This document shows positions 4,850-11,798 of a DNA stretch of 11,798 bases, one piece after another. The position numbers were made by a program, and so were the translations under genes. The stretch covers positions 1 through 11,798 of the forward strand of contig JAHWHQ010000101.1 of assembly GCA_019323195.1 (NCBI GenBank), in the 5' to 3' direction. This DNA is from Candidatus Woesearchaeota archaeon (lineage in GTDB: Archaea; Nanobdellota; Nanobdellia; Woesearchaeales; JACPBV01). The notes under the pieces are model-generated. The model was not told the DNA's origin. It searched no databases and was given only the letters and a program-made list of their open reading frames with translations. Every line of letters begins with the position of its first letter. The first letter of the stretch is position 1.

Positions 4850-5719
4850 ATGATGGGATTGTTTGATGGCCTGCACATGAAAACTCGGATTGATAAAAAA
4901 AAGGGACTTCAGGAGAGGTTCAGGAATTTTGTGCTTGAGATGAGGGTTAGGAACTTCAGCAGTCAGACTATCGATTCATATCTTTACCATAATAACAGGT
5001 TTCTTGAGTTTGTCAAGAAAGAGCAGAGAAGCGTCACTTCCTGTGATATAAAGGATTATCTTAATCATCTTGCCCTGCATGGCGCAGGGCCAAGGACAAT
5101 AAACATGGCAATAAGCTCTCTTAGGTCCTATTATGAAAGCTATCTTGGGAAAAGGCTTTTTAAGAACATAAAAAGGCCTAAGATCCCTAAGGACATGGAT
5201 CCTGTATTGTCTCAGGATGAGATATTATCTATGATCCATAACACTAAATCATTAAAGCATAGGCTTCTTATTGAGCTGCTTTATTCCTCTGGCATGAGGG
5301 TGGGTGAATGCGTTAAGGTAAAAGTGGAAGATATACAGGATAATATTGTTTTTGTAAGGAAAGGCAAGGGTAAAAAGGACAGGTTTACCATAGCTTCAAG
5401 AGGGTTTGTTGATGGTCTTAGAAGGTATCTGCTGGAAAGGGAAATGCAGTCTGAATTTCTGTTTGATAACGGCCTTGGAGGGCATATCACAATAAGGGCT
5501 GCTGAAGAGATCGTGAAAAAAGCAGCTAAAAAAGCCGGTATTAAAAGAAGGGTCTACCCGCACCTTTTAAGGGCATGCTTTACTACGCACCTTCTTGAAA
5601 AGGGTGTTGAGGATTATAAGGTCCAAAGACTTATGGGGCATTCTAATCTGAAAACTACTATGGGCTATAACAGGCTGCGGACTGATGACCTTAAGAAGAT
5701 CAGAAGCCCGCTTGACTGA
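4850..5719 (+). CDS. xerA: XerA/XerC/D-type tyrosine recombinase
   Basis: This enzyme cuts and rejoins DNA through a tyrosine intermediate at paired inverted sites. In archaea XerA resolves chromosome dimers at dif. Numbering from a GTG two codons upstream of the chosen ATG: the N-terminal SAM-like core-binding domain spans about 22-105, and the catalytic domain about 115-285. Active-site residues are complete: Arg152 (GMRVGE), Lys175 (RKGKGKKDR), His240 and Arg243 (PHLLRA), His266 (LMGHSN) and nucleophile Tyr275 (TMGYNRL). About 289 residues is the usual XerA length, with no extra integrase arm-binding domain. Ribosome site GGAGGTGA supports the ATG at 4850 or 4853. The CACTTGCCA cluster and a dif-like palindrome lie just upstream. 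Codon use resembles the operon to the right, so it may be a host gene, but it could also mobilise the neighbouring AT-rich block. Confidence 0.9.
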   Translation: MMGLFDGLHMKTRIDKKKGLQERFRNFVLEMRVRNFSSQTIDSYLYHNNRFLEFVKKEQRSVTSCDIKDYLNHLALHGAGPRTINMAISSLRSYYESYLGKRLFKNIKRPKIPKDMDPVLSQDEILSMIHNTKSLKHRLLIELLYSSGMRVGECVKVKVEDIQDNIVFVRKGKGKKDRFTIASRGFVDGLRRYLLEREMQSEFLFDNGLGGHITIRAAEEIVKKAAKKAGIKRRVYPHLLRACFTTHLLEKGVEDYKVQRLMGHSNLKTTMGYNRLRTDDLKKIRSPLD

Positions 5720-5769
5720 CCGCTTCTTGGTATTTGGGGCTGTAAAGAAGGAAGGTTTTTATTCATACC

Positions 5770-5810
5770 TCAAAGCCTGCTTTGATGGTTCAGTAAAACG
5801 AAGTTTTACT
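5770..5810. terminator. Convergent terminator region with two hairpins
   Basis: Two perfect inverted repeats lie between the convergent recombinase and permease genes: TCAAAGC-CT-GCTTTGA (5770-5785) and AGTAAAAC-GAA-GTTTTACT (5792-5810). The second overlaps the stop codon of the minus-strand permease (5806-5808). A T-run at 5756-5761 follows the recombinase gene on the plus strand. Together they can serve as a two-way transcription end. Confidence 0.5.
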
Positions 5811-7026
5811 CATATCTTAGCGACTCGACAGGCTTTTGCTTCGATGCCTGGATCGCGGGAAGAATGCCTGCAAGTGTTCCTACTAGGAATGCAAACAGCA
5901 AACAGCCAATAGTCAGCCATAATGGAAAATAAGGGCTAAGGAAAGATAATCCTGCAGCCCTTGCTATGGCCTGTCCTATCTTAGCAATTCCATATCCTAA
6001 CAAAACCCCCAGGACCCCTCCAATCAACCCCAAAATCCCTGACTCGATAACAAATATCCTGAGTATCTGCTCATTCCTGCTACCGATAGATTTCATTATT
6101 CCTATCTCTTTGGTCCTTTCGAGTACAGAGGTATACATGGTGTTTGTTATATTAACGGCAGCAACAACAAGGGAAATAAGAGCTATCATCACCAATATCC
6201 CGTTTAGAATATTGATCATATTAGCGAATGTTGCCATCATATCCTCAAATGTCTGGACAGTAAAATCCTCCTCCCCTTCTTTCTGGCCTCTCCTTTTCCT
6301 GAACTTCTCCTTTATTCTTTCAGCTACTTCAGATGGATCCTGGCCGGCAGCGACCCTTAGATAAATATATTCAAATTCATCTGTATCAAATATCTCTTCA
6401 AACCCTTCCGAGGATAAATAAACATTTGAATCGTCTCCTGGATTCCCGATCTCTTCGTAAAACCCTATGACCTCTGCTTCTACATCATTTATCTCGATTT
6501 TATCTCCTACGGAAATTGCTTTTTTAAACATTTTATCTGGAATAGTATAGGAATACCCCAGGGTTGCTTTTAGAGCATCACCTTTTTTTAATGCTCTTCC
6601 TTCTATTATCTGTATTCCACCGAACATCTCTTCTACTAGTCTTTTTTCACTGCTCTCTGTGGAAAGGCCGATGACGTACGGATATTTCTCCTTGAAATCC
6701 TTGAATTCTATTTTGCCCGAGTCGATCATCATTCCGGTTGCTTCATCAACCCCATTGCTCTTTTTTAGGAATTCCATGTCATCTTCTGTGAACAGGATGT
6801 TGCTTGTTCCAGGAGCCTGTGCAAGGCCCCCTCCCGGCATAAGGAATACCTTGTCTGTACCCATCTCCTGTGCAAAATCATTCATGTATTTGTTGATTCC
6901 CTGCCCGAAACTTATTAAAGCAAAGATCGCAGTTATTCCTATAAGTATAGAAAGTACAGTAAGGAAACTTCTCATCTTCCTGCTCCATAGATTCGAAACT
7001 GAATATTTCAGCAAGTCCAATATCAT
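5806..7026 (-). CDS. MacB/FtsX-type ABC transporter permease, second copy
   Basis: It has the standard MacB topology: one membrane helix at about 20-40, a large extracellular domain at about 45-265 (MacB periplasmic-core type), and an FtsX domain with three helices at about 270-295, 325-352 and 368-390. The family cytoplasmic signature ERTKEIGIMKSIG (303-315) and the C-terminal LPAIQASKQKPVESLRYE are intact. The length of 406 residues is normal. In this family the permease does not form a channel but passes ATP-driven motion to the extracellular domain, to expel or release substrates. Its ATG overlaps the stop of the preceding permease gene by four bases (ATGA), so translation is coupled. It is clearly paralogous to that neighbour. 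The two may form a heterodimer driven by the single ATPase of the operon; this is inference. Substrate unknown. Confidence 0.92.
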   Translation of the reverse strand: MILDLLKYSVSNLWSRKMRSFLTVLSILIGITAIFALISFGQGINKYMNDFAQEMGTDKVFLMPGGGLAQAPGTSNILFTEDDMEFLKKSNGVDEATGMMIDSGKIEFKDFKEKYPYVIGLSTESSEKRLVEEMFGGIQIIEGRALKKGDALKATLGYSYTIPDKMFKKAISVGDKIEINDVEAEVIGFYEEIGNPGDDSNVYLSSEGFEEIFDTDEFEYIYLRVAAGQDPSEVAERIKEKFRKRRGQKEGEEDFTVQTFEDMMATFANMINILNGILVMIALISLVVAAVNITNTMYTSVLERTKEIGIMKSIGSRNEQILRIFVIESGILGLIGGVLGVLLGYGIAKIGQAIARAAGLSFLSPYFPLWLTIGCLLFAFLVGTLAGILPAIQASKQKPVESLRYE

Positions 7027-8246
7027 TTGCTGTACCTTAACGCATCAACCGGATTAAGTTTTGAAGCCTGATATGCAGGCAACGTACCAAAAAAAGACCC
7101 AATTACAAACGAAAACATTAAAGCACCAAATATCAGACCGAAACCAATATCTGCGGATATAAGTTCAGATCCCAGTGCAAGCCTTCCTATAAATGCAACA
7201 CCTTTTGCTAATGAAAATCCCAGAATAGCGCCTATTATGCCTCCAACACTCCCCAGAAAACCTGATTCAATAAAAAACAGGGTAAATACTGCAGAATTCC
7301 TGGCTCCTATGGATTTCATAATCCCAATCTCCTTTGTTCTTTCAACAACCGCCGTATACATTGTGTTCATTATCCCTATTCCGCCAACAAGAAGGGAAAT
7401 ACCGGCAATTATGTACACAAATATCTGAACAGCTAATATGGTGGAATTGACACTCTCTAAAATAGCTTCGGGGGTTTGAACAGAAAAATCCTCCTCTCCC
7501 TCATCAACACCCCTTGTTTTCCTTAACCTCTTTTCAATATCCATTTTTATCCTGTCAATATCAGCACCCTCATCAAACCTTGCACCAATTATGTCATATT
7601 CATCGTCCTCCCTATCTACCAGCTCTCTAAGATCATCCTCATTCAAAAGTACAATTCCGTCTAACTGGAAATTTCCTTTCTTCTCCATAATCCCTATTAC
7701 AGTAAACTCCTCATCCAGTATCTCGACCTTGGCTCCAGGCAAAATCGGCTTTCCAAAGGGGTTATCTTCTTCCAAAAATGCATATCCCAGAAAAACAACC
7801 CCGCTTTCACCATCCTCCAAAGGCCTTCCTTTTTCGGCCTTCAGATTAAAAATATGCTCCATTAGCTCCCTCTCTTCGCCATCAGGCATGCTCGCTGCAA
7901 AACCAAACGCTACCTTATTGTTATAGACCAGTTTCCCTGACTCAATGATTCTTCCGGCAGCATTGTCAATACCCTGGATGTCTTTTACAGCATCCAGTTC
8001 CACATCAGTCAAGGGGTCTACAACACCTGTACCTGGAGGACCCAAACCACCTGTAGCAGTTACACTTATAATGTCACCTCCTAAAAAACCAAACTGGGCA
8101 TTAATGGCACTCCTTAACCCTTCCCCCAGACCAATCAAAGCAACAACAGCTGCTATGCCTATGAATATGCCTAACATGGTCAGCCAGCTTCTTAGCTTCC
8201 TGGACCTTAGGTTGTTAAAAGAAAAAAGGAAATAATCCTTCAGCAT
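7023..8246 (-). CDS. MacB/FtsX-type ABC transporter permease, first copy
   Basis: The layout matches the downstream paralogue: membrane helix at about 20-42, extracellular domain at about 45-268, then helices near 272-296, 322-355 and 366-390. VERTKEIGIMKSIGARN (301-317) and LPAYQASKLNPVDALRY (389-405) are the family signatures. The extracellular domain differs strongly from the paralogue except for the stretch EGEEDFSVQTPEAI (249-262), whose counterpart EGEEDFTVQTFEDM is kept in the other copy. AGGTGG (8261-8256) lies nine bases before the ATG and fixes the start. It follows the COG1361-like gene by 72 bases and overlaps the next permease by ATGA. It probably partners the LolD-like ATPase encoded at 9686-10378. 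Substrate cannot be read from sequence. Confidence 0.92.
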   Translation of the reverse strand: MLKDYFLFSFNNLRSRKLRSWLTMLGIFIGIAAVVALIGLGEGLRSAINAQFGFLGGDIISVTATGGLGPPGTGVVDPLTDVELDAVKDIQGIDNAAGRIIESGKLVYNNKVAFGFAASMPDGEERELMEHIFNLKAEKGRPLEDGESGVVFLGYAFLEEDNPFGKPILPGAKVEILDEEFTVIGIMEKKGNFQLDGIVLLNEDDLRELVDREDDEYDIIGARFDEGADIDRIKMDIEKRLRKTRGVDEGEEDFSVQTPEAILESVNSTILAVQIFVYIIAGISLLVGGIGIMNTMYTAVVERTKEIGIMKSIGARNSAVFTLFFIESGFLGSVGGIIGAILGFSLAKGVAFIGRLALGSELISADIGFGLIFGALMFSFVIGSFFGTLPAYQASKLNPVDALRYSK

Positions 8247-8318
8247 TTTTTATTGCCACCTATTAGATTGTATACTCGGTTTTGTTCCCGAGGGTTTGAA
8301 GGCATCGGGCATTAATGC
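8247..8318 (-). other. Intergenic gap with small inverted repeats inside the transporter operon
   Basis: The gap between the COG1361-like gene and the first permease holds CCCGA/TCGGG arms (8287-8291 and 8305-8309) and the palindrome GCATTAATGC (8309-8318), which abuts the stop codon of the upstream gene. It may be an mRNA processing or partial termination hairpin that lowers or sets permease expression. A TATA-like GTATACAA near 8267-8274 is too close to be convincing as a promoter. Confidence 0.35.
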
Positions 8319-9638
8319 TCATTTCTTTTCCAGGAAAGGAACCTTAAGCTTAAAACCTTCACCGGCCTTTTCGTGCCTTCTCTTCCTCTTCCATCTCCTG
8401 TAGACAAAGAATCCTCCGATAACGATAATTATTACGATGATTATGCCAACCTTTCCGTTGCCGTTGCTCAGGCCCATGGATTTTGCCTCTGATGCTGAAT
8501 AGAGCTTCAGGGGAAGGTTAACATCCTCGCTGTACTCGTTGTTATTGGCGTCCTTGTACTCTACTGACAGCGGCAACAGGACCTCTTCATCTTTGACCTT
8601 TCCAAGGATTATCTTGAAATCAGCGGTCTCGTAATCGTCAGAGTCGATATTGCCTATATAGACCTCTTTCTGGGACAGTATGCTGAAATCATCGCTCTCT
8701 TCCAGTACTGTGTTGAGGAATTTGATGTCGGTTACTCCCTTATTGACAAACTTGATGACCACTTCACCGCTCCCTCCGCTGCTGTAGACCTGGGAGCTGT
8801 CAATATTGATGCTTAAGTCGGGAACTGCCCCGATAATAAGGCCGACTGTCTCGTTTTTCTTGTAGTTGTTTCCAAGCCGGTCAAAAAACTCCAGCTCTAT
8901 AGGGACCTTGTAAAGGTTAGACTCTGCGTCAGGCTCAGCTATCACATCAAAGCTTGCAGAGGCCTTGGAGCCTGCTTCCATCTCTTTTATTATCTTCCTG
9001 TTGGTTGAGCCGGATGTGGCTAAAGGGACGCCGTCAAGGTTTAACCTTACCCTTACTTCTTTAATAAAGCTTAAGGCAAGATTTTCAAGGTTGATGTCAA
9101 CCTGGGCTGTCTCACCTGGCTGGATCATCTTTGGGGCGTCGACGCTTTCTATGTTAAGGATTATGTCGTGGGGCTCTATGTTGATATCAAAAGGGTCCAG
9201 CTTTATCCATGCGTTTTTATTGACCTTATACCTTAGCTCTATCTCATTGTCGCCTTCAAGGGCGTCTTCGTCAACCCTCAGCCTGTAGTCCGTGATAACG
9301 CCTGTATCGCCAGACTGCCTGCTCCTTACAGAGCCGATGTATTTGAGTGCGCTTTCTCCTGGCTCTAATGAGAAAGGGTATTTGGGGAGAAGCTCAAGGG
9401 TTATGTCCTCTGCGGTCTCTGCGCCGGTGTTTTCCACCTTGAACCTCACTGTTACGTACCTGCCGGCTTCAGCAGGATCGGGCTCATGGTTTACCATGGT
9501 TATGCTTATGTCATGGAAGTACTGCTGGGTCCTTCCTGAAGAGGAGGTTGTTGCTCCGAAGACACTTAAGCTGCTTATCACAAGGCCTAATACAAATATG
9601 CCTAAGATTATGTTCTTGTTTTTTTCATTAATCTTCAT
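8319..9638 (-). CDS. Secreted COG1361-like (S-layer-type) Ig-repeat protein with C-terminal membrane anchor
   Basis: Residues 1-28 form a signal sequence (charged start, then a hydrophobic run at 9-28). Three Ig-like beta domains of the CARDB/NEW3 kind follow at about 42-155, 158-268 and 272-380, each with the repeated sense of PDPAEAGRYVTVRFKVENTG, PGETAQVDINLEN and GEVVIKFVNKG. A membrane helix (397-413) and a very basic tail (414-439) anchor it facing outward. Proteins of this type are often encoded with MacB-like transporters in archaea. It is probably an extracellular adaptor, assembly factor or envelope component served by the exporter. Ribosome site GAGGTGA (9652-9646) lies before the ATG. 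It sits between the ATPase and the permeases in one operon. It is not large enough to be a main S-layer protein. The molecular role is not known. Confidence 0.85.
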   Translation of the reverse strand: MKINEKNKNIILGIFVLGLVISSLSVFGATTSSSGRTQQYFHDISITMVNHEPDPAEAGRYVTVRFKVENTGAETAEDITLELLPKYPFSLEPGESALKYIGSVRSRQSGDTGVITDYRLRVDEDALEGDNEIELRYKVNKNAWIKLDPFDINIEPHDIILNIESVDAPKMIQPGETAQVDINLENLALSFIKEVRVRLNLDGVPLATSGSTNRKIIKEMEAGSKASASFDVIAEPDAESNLYKVPIELEFFDRLGNNYKKNETVGLIIGAVPDLSINIDSSQVYSSGGSGEVVIKFVNKGVTDIKFLNTVLEESDDFSILSQKEVYIGNIDSDDYETADFKIILGKVKDEEVLLPLSVEYKDANNNEYSEDVNLPLKLYSASEAKSMGLSNGNGKVGIIIVIIIVIGGFFVYRRWKRKRRHEKAGEGFKLKVPFLEKK

Positions 9639-9685
9639 CTTTAATTCACCTCGGTCATGTTCTCCTTTTATATGATGATTGTCCG

Positions 9686-10378
9686 CTAAAAATGCTTTTT
9701 CTGCTTTACAATCTGGCCGTCATAAAGGTATTCAAGCCTTTCAGCATTTTTTGCTATGTCCTCATCATGCGTGACCATGACAATTGTCTTTTTCTCTCTC
9801 TTATGCAGGTCCTGCAAAAAGTCGATCACCTTATGGCCTGACTCTGAATCCAGGTTGCCTGTCGGCTCGTCAGCCAGGATGACCTCAGGATCGTTGATAA
9901 GGGACCTTGCTATGGCAACACGCTGCTGCTGGCCGCCGCTCAGCTCGCTCGGCTTGTGCCTTATCCTTTCGCTTAAGCCGACCATCTCCAGCAGTTCGGT
10001 GGATCTTCTTACCCTTTCCTCTTTCGGTATGTTCTGGAATATCATAGGCAGTGCGACGTTATCCAGAGCGCTTAATGTTGAAATCAGGTTGAATGTCTGG
10101 AAGATGAAGCCTATCTTCTTGCCCCTTATCTGCGCAAGGTCGGATTCAGAGAGGTGCGAGATGTTCTGGTCTTCTAGGAAGACCTTTCCTTTGGTAGGGA
10201 CGTCCAGACAGCCGATCATGTTCATGGACGTGCTTTTTCCAGAGCCGCTCGATCCCATTATGGCAAGGAACTCACCTTTCCTTACCCTGAGGTTGAGGCC
10301 GCGCAGGGCAGGGACCTTTACCTCTCCCATCTGGTAGATCTTCCATACGTTCTCCAGCCTTATTATGTCTTTTGTCAT
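9686..10378 (-). CDS. LolD/MacB-type ABC transporter ATPase
   Basis: A complete nucleotide-binding subunit of 230 residues: Walker A GSSGSGKST (42-50), Q-loop Gln94 in FIFQTFNL, signature LSGGQQQ (146-152), Walker B VILADE (166-171) with catalytic Glu171, D-loop NLDS (175-178) and H-loop His204. The opening IIRLENVWKIYQMGEVKVPALRGLNL is typical of the LolD/MacB/FtsE branch, whose members power FtsX-type permeases. It is expected on the inner face of the membrane, hydrolysing ATP for the two permeases encoded at 5806-8246. Its ATG overlaps the stop of the regulator gene by four bases (ATGA). The next gene starts 47 bases downstream. There is no fused permease, unlike bacterial MacB. Confidence 0.95.
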   Translation of the reverse strand: MTKDIIRLENVWKIYQMGEVKVPALRGLNLRVRKGEFLAIMGSSGSGKSTSMNMIGCLDVPTKGKVFLEDQNISHLSESDLAQIRGKKIGFIFQTFNLISTLSALDNVALPMIFQNIPKEERVRRSTELLEMVGLSERIRHKPSELSGGQQQRVAIARSLINDPEVILADEPTGNLDSESGHKVIDFLQDLHKREKKTIVMVTHDEDIAKNAERLEYLYDGQIVKQKKHF

Positions 10379-10854
10379 CCTGCTTTCTCCAGCTCAATAA
10401 TACACTTTTTTAACACAGCCCCAAATTTGAGCACCTGCTCATAATAGCTCTCTATTATGCTTAATCTCTTCTTATCTTCATCAGTTCTTGCCCTTCCCTT
10501 GTATTCCTTCAGGATCGAAGGAAGCTTTTCCCTGACCTTATTGATGACATGCTCCTGCTTTTTTAGGAGGATATCCTTCCATACGCTTAATATGTCCTTC
10601 TCCATGTACAGGAAAAGCTTTTTAGAGCCTGGCTTTCTTACCCTTTTTATGTTAAGCAGGGGGCCGAGCATCTTGGCCTTGCTGCTTATCGAGGCAAGGC
10701 TGTAGCCTGTCTCTGCTGCCAGGTCGTCCATGGCAACAGGCTCAGGGGACATGTAAAGCTTCGCAAACAGGGTCATCAAAAGCTCGTCATTCATGCCCTG
10801 GCCATGGCCCATCTCCTGGAACAGCTCTATGATCTTTTTTTCAAATTCCTTCAT
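10375..10854 (-). CDS. GbsR/MarR-type winged-helix transcriptional regulator
   Basis: Residues 25-85 form a winged helix: MSPEPVAMDDLAAETG (35-50) leads into the recognition helix SLASISSKAKMLG (52-64) and the wing KRVRKPGSKKLFLYM (70-84). The rest (88-157) is helical and probably dimerises. The pattern (LYMSPEP, then a DLAxETGxS-type helix, then a GSKK wing) fits the GbsR (COG1510) family, whose members often control transporters. It is the first gene of the operon, overlapping the ATPase gene by four bases, so it is probably autoregulated. An inverted repeat between TATA box and ATG (10856-10891) is the likely operator. No Shine-Dalgarno is seen before the ATG. The inducer is unknown; no cofactor-binding motif is evident. 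Confidence 0.85.
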   Translation of the reverse strand: MKEFEKKIIELFQEMGHGQGMNDELLMTLFAKLYMSPEPVAMDDLAAETGYSLASISSKAKMLGPLLNIKRVRKPGSKKLFLYMEKDILSVWKDILLKKQEHVINKVREKLPSILKEYKGRARTDEDKKRLSIIESYYEQVLKFGAVLKKCIIELEKAG

Positions 10855-10855
10855 T

Positions 10856-10909
10856 TTTTACAATTTTTAATATTTACTGAAAGTTGTAAAACTTCACTTC
10901 TATTTAAAT
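10856..10909 (-). promoter_or_regulatory. Operon promoter with inverted-repeat operator
   Basis: On the minus strand the TATA box is ATTTAAATA (10909-10901), with start of transcription expected near 10878. TTTTACAA (10856-10863) and TTGTAAAA (10884-10891) are perfect 8-base inverted arms 28 bases apart that span the start of transcription and reach the start codon. A shorter palindrome, AAGTT-GTAA-AACTT (10881-10894), overlaps the distal arm. Binding here would block RNA polymerase, as expected of autorepression by the first gene product. Confidence 0.5.
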
Positions 10910-11166
10910 GTTATGAATCCTTATCTACAGCTGCAACACCCCCAACCGGATGCAGTATTACTGTAATATACTGCTTTCTGATAATTAATAGGTATCTTGA
11001 GTTTATCTATATTTAAATTTAACTGTTTTGTTCCGGATTAGTGTAGAATAAACTCTTAAAGTATAGGAAAAATATTAGTGCTAATCAGGAAATGTTTGTT
11101 TCTATTTTGGAGTACTAAACATAGAAAGATTTAAAAGTTCGGGAATAATCCTATGTATATTATAAA
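10910..11166. other. Divergent intergenic region with inverted repeat and leaderless promoter
   Basis: This AT-rich stretch separates the transporter operon from the gene at 11167. GCAGTAT (10952-10958) and ATACTGC (10968-10974) form perfect 7-base arms around 9 bases, a possible regulator site upstream of the operon promoter. ATTAG-TG-CTAAT (11074-11085) is a second small palindrome, and ATTAGTG also occurs at 11037-11043. GATTTAAAAG (11129-11138) is the likely TATA box for the rightward gene, giving transcription start within a few bases of its ATG. No gene-sized frame convinces here. Confidence 0.45.
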
Positions 11167-11532
11167 ATGGCAGGACTTCCAGAAAGGTTATACTATGCGT
11201 CAACTGAAAGCGGGTTTTTGATAGGATTAAATTATCTTGAATCTTTTATCTTTACCCCTCATTTTGTTGATTCTTGCCATAATGCTAAGAAATATGGAGA
11301 GGATTTTAATCGTTTGCCTTTGCTGGTAGTTTTAATTAACCCAAACAATTTTAAAATTAATGAAATAAGAGGGGGTATTTATCAACTTGAAACCCCTATA
11401 CAGTTTCCAGATCCAGATAATATCTATCTTGTAAACATATGTGTTTATGAGGAGTTAAGGGAATCTCAAGGAAGTGGGGCAGAAATACTTAAAAAAATTG
11501 ACCCTAATTTTCTGCAGAATAATGTTTTATGA
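11167..11532 (+). CDS. Uncharacterised 121-residue protein
   Basis: I do not recognise this protein. It has no signal or membrane segment. Visible blocks are RLYYAST (7-13), GLNYLESFIFTP (20-31), a Cys/His patch DSCHNA (35-40), LPLLVVLINPNNF (50-62), GGIYQLETPI (69-78) and DNIYLVN (84-90). The order Y-x-S/T, GL, xFTP, Ala-rich helix, then a hydrophobic strand loosely recalls small ADP-ribosyltransferase-type folds (KptA/DarT-like), but without the usual His of that family; this is a weak guess. The start is supported by a TATA box at 11129-11138 about 30 bases upstream and no ribosome site, fitting leaderless translation. It stands alone, divergent from the transporter operon, in AT-rich sequence that suggests it is an accessory gene. 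Confidence 0.65.
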   Translation: MAGLPERLYYASTESGFLIGLNYLESFIFTPHFVDSCHNAKKYGEDFNRLPLLVVLINPNNFKINEIRGGIYQLETPIQFPDPDNIYLVNICVYEELRESQGSGAEILKKIDPNFLQNNVL

Positions 11533-11798
11533 CATCTTGAGACATTGTTTGAAAAAAGGAATTAAACAGCTAGATTCAGGCAGCTATGGATCTTAGATTG
11601 TTATGGATTAAACAACAAATCTGATTTTCTTAGTTGTTTATAAAGTATGAAATGCTTTATGAACTAGAGAAGATTTCACATTTTTAATGAATTATGACAT
11701 TTTCTCGTTAAAATCGATGTTTTAGCAATCGAAAATTTCCTTACGCTGCGCGCCTCATAGCAATCCTCTGCTACTCCGCTGACCACACCGAAAATCAC
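11533..11798. other. Non-coding right end with small hairpins
   Basis: No convincing gene is seen. TAAACAAC (11609-11616) and GTTGTTTA (11633-11640) form 8-base inverted arms, followed by ATAAAG/CTTTAT (11640-11645 and 11655-11660); either could end the transcript from 11167. TCGAT/ATCGA arms occur at 11714-11718 and 11728-11732. The last 60 bases (from about 11740) are clearly richer in G and C than the rest of the stretch and may be the edge of another element. Confidence 0.35.

Noticed and set aside
5966..8235. Several plus-strand frames opposite the two permease genes
   Set aside because: All are antisense to clear FtsX-type genes, Pro/Ile/Ser-rich and lack start signals.
9756..10337. 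Long plus-strand open frame of 193 codons opposite the ABC ATPase gene
   Set aside because: It is wholly antisense to a gene with every ABC motif intact; its product is low-complexity Ser/Leu-rich with no ribosome site, a shadow of the opposite coding frame.
11676..11798. Minus-strand frame open for 40 codons at the right edge
   Set aside because: Too short at a window edge and without recognisable motif; more sequence would be needed to call it.

Overview
The window looks archaeal. Start sites are preceded by AT-rich TATA boxes about 25-30 bases upstream, often with no ribosome binding site (leaderless style). Where a ribosome site exists it is GGAGGTGA or AGGTGG. The recombinase is XerA-like, and an envelope operon pairs a GbsR-type regulator and a MacB-type exporter with a COG1361-like, S-layer-type protein anchored at its C-terminus. 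The lineage cannot be fixed from this sequence; an uncultivated euryarchaeal or DPANN-type archaeon is possible.

Bases 1-4100 are a very AT-rich accessory block. A partial gene on the minus strand (1-546) runs off the left edge; it belongs to a family I associate with a SEC-C metal-binding tail. Facing away from it are three plus-strand genes of phage-defence or nuclease type: a GIY-YIG nuclease with a probable B3/EcoRII-N-like DNA-binding half (728-1576), a zinc-finger PD-(D/E)XK nuclease one base downstream (1578-2186), and a 596-residue AIPR-family protein with a nuclease-like N-terminus and its own promoter (2308-4098). No methyltransferase is visible. This trio is the best candidate for an undescribed defence system.

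Bases 4100-4850 carry little coding sequence but much structure: hairpins, a three-way-junction fold (4184-4235), a 14-base-arm hairpin (4302-4339) and one small minus-strand gene (4338-4556). Just before the recombinase there is a cluster of CACTTGCCA repeats that includes a 26-base palindrome with a 6-base centre, the layout of a Xer/dif site. The XerA-type tyrosine recombinase follows (4850-5719).

Bases 5720-10854 are a five-gene minus-strand operon, less AT-rich than the left block. In transcription order it encodes a GbsR/MarR-type regulator, a LolD/MacB-type ABC ATPase, a secreted Ig-like COG1361 protein with a C-terminal membrane anchor, and two paralogous MacB/FtsX permeases. Two gene pairs overlap by ATGA. 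The likely product is a two-permease MacB-like machine in the cytoplasmic membrane working with an anchored extracellular protein, controlled by its own regulator through an inverted repeat between TATA box and start.

The right end is AT-rich again and holds one leaderless 121-residue orphan gene (11167-11532), followed by non-coding sequence with small hairpins and a more GC-rich last 60 bases.
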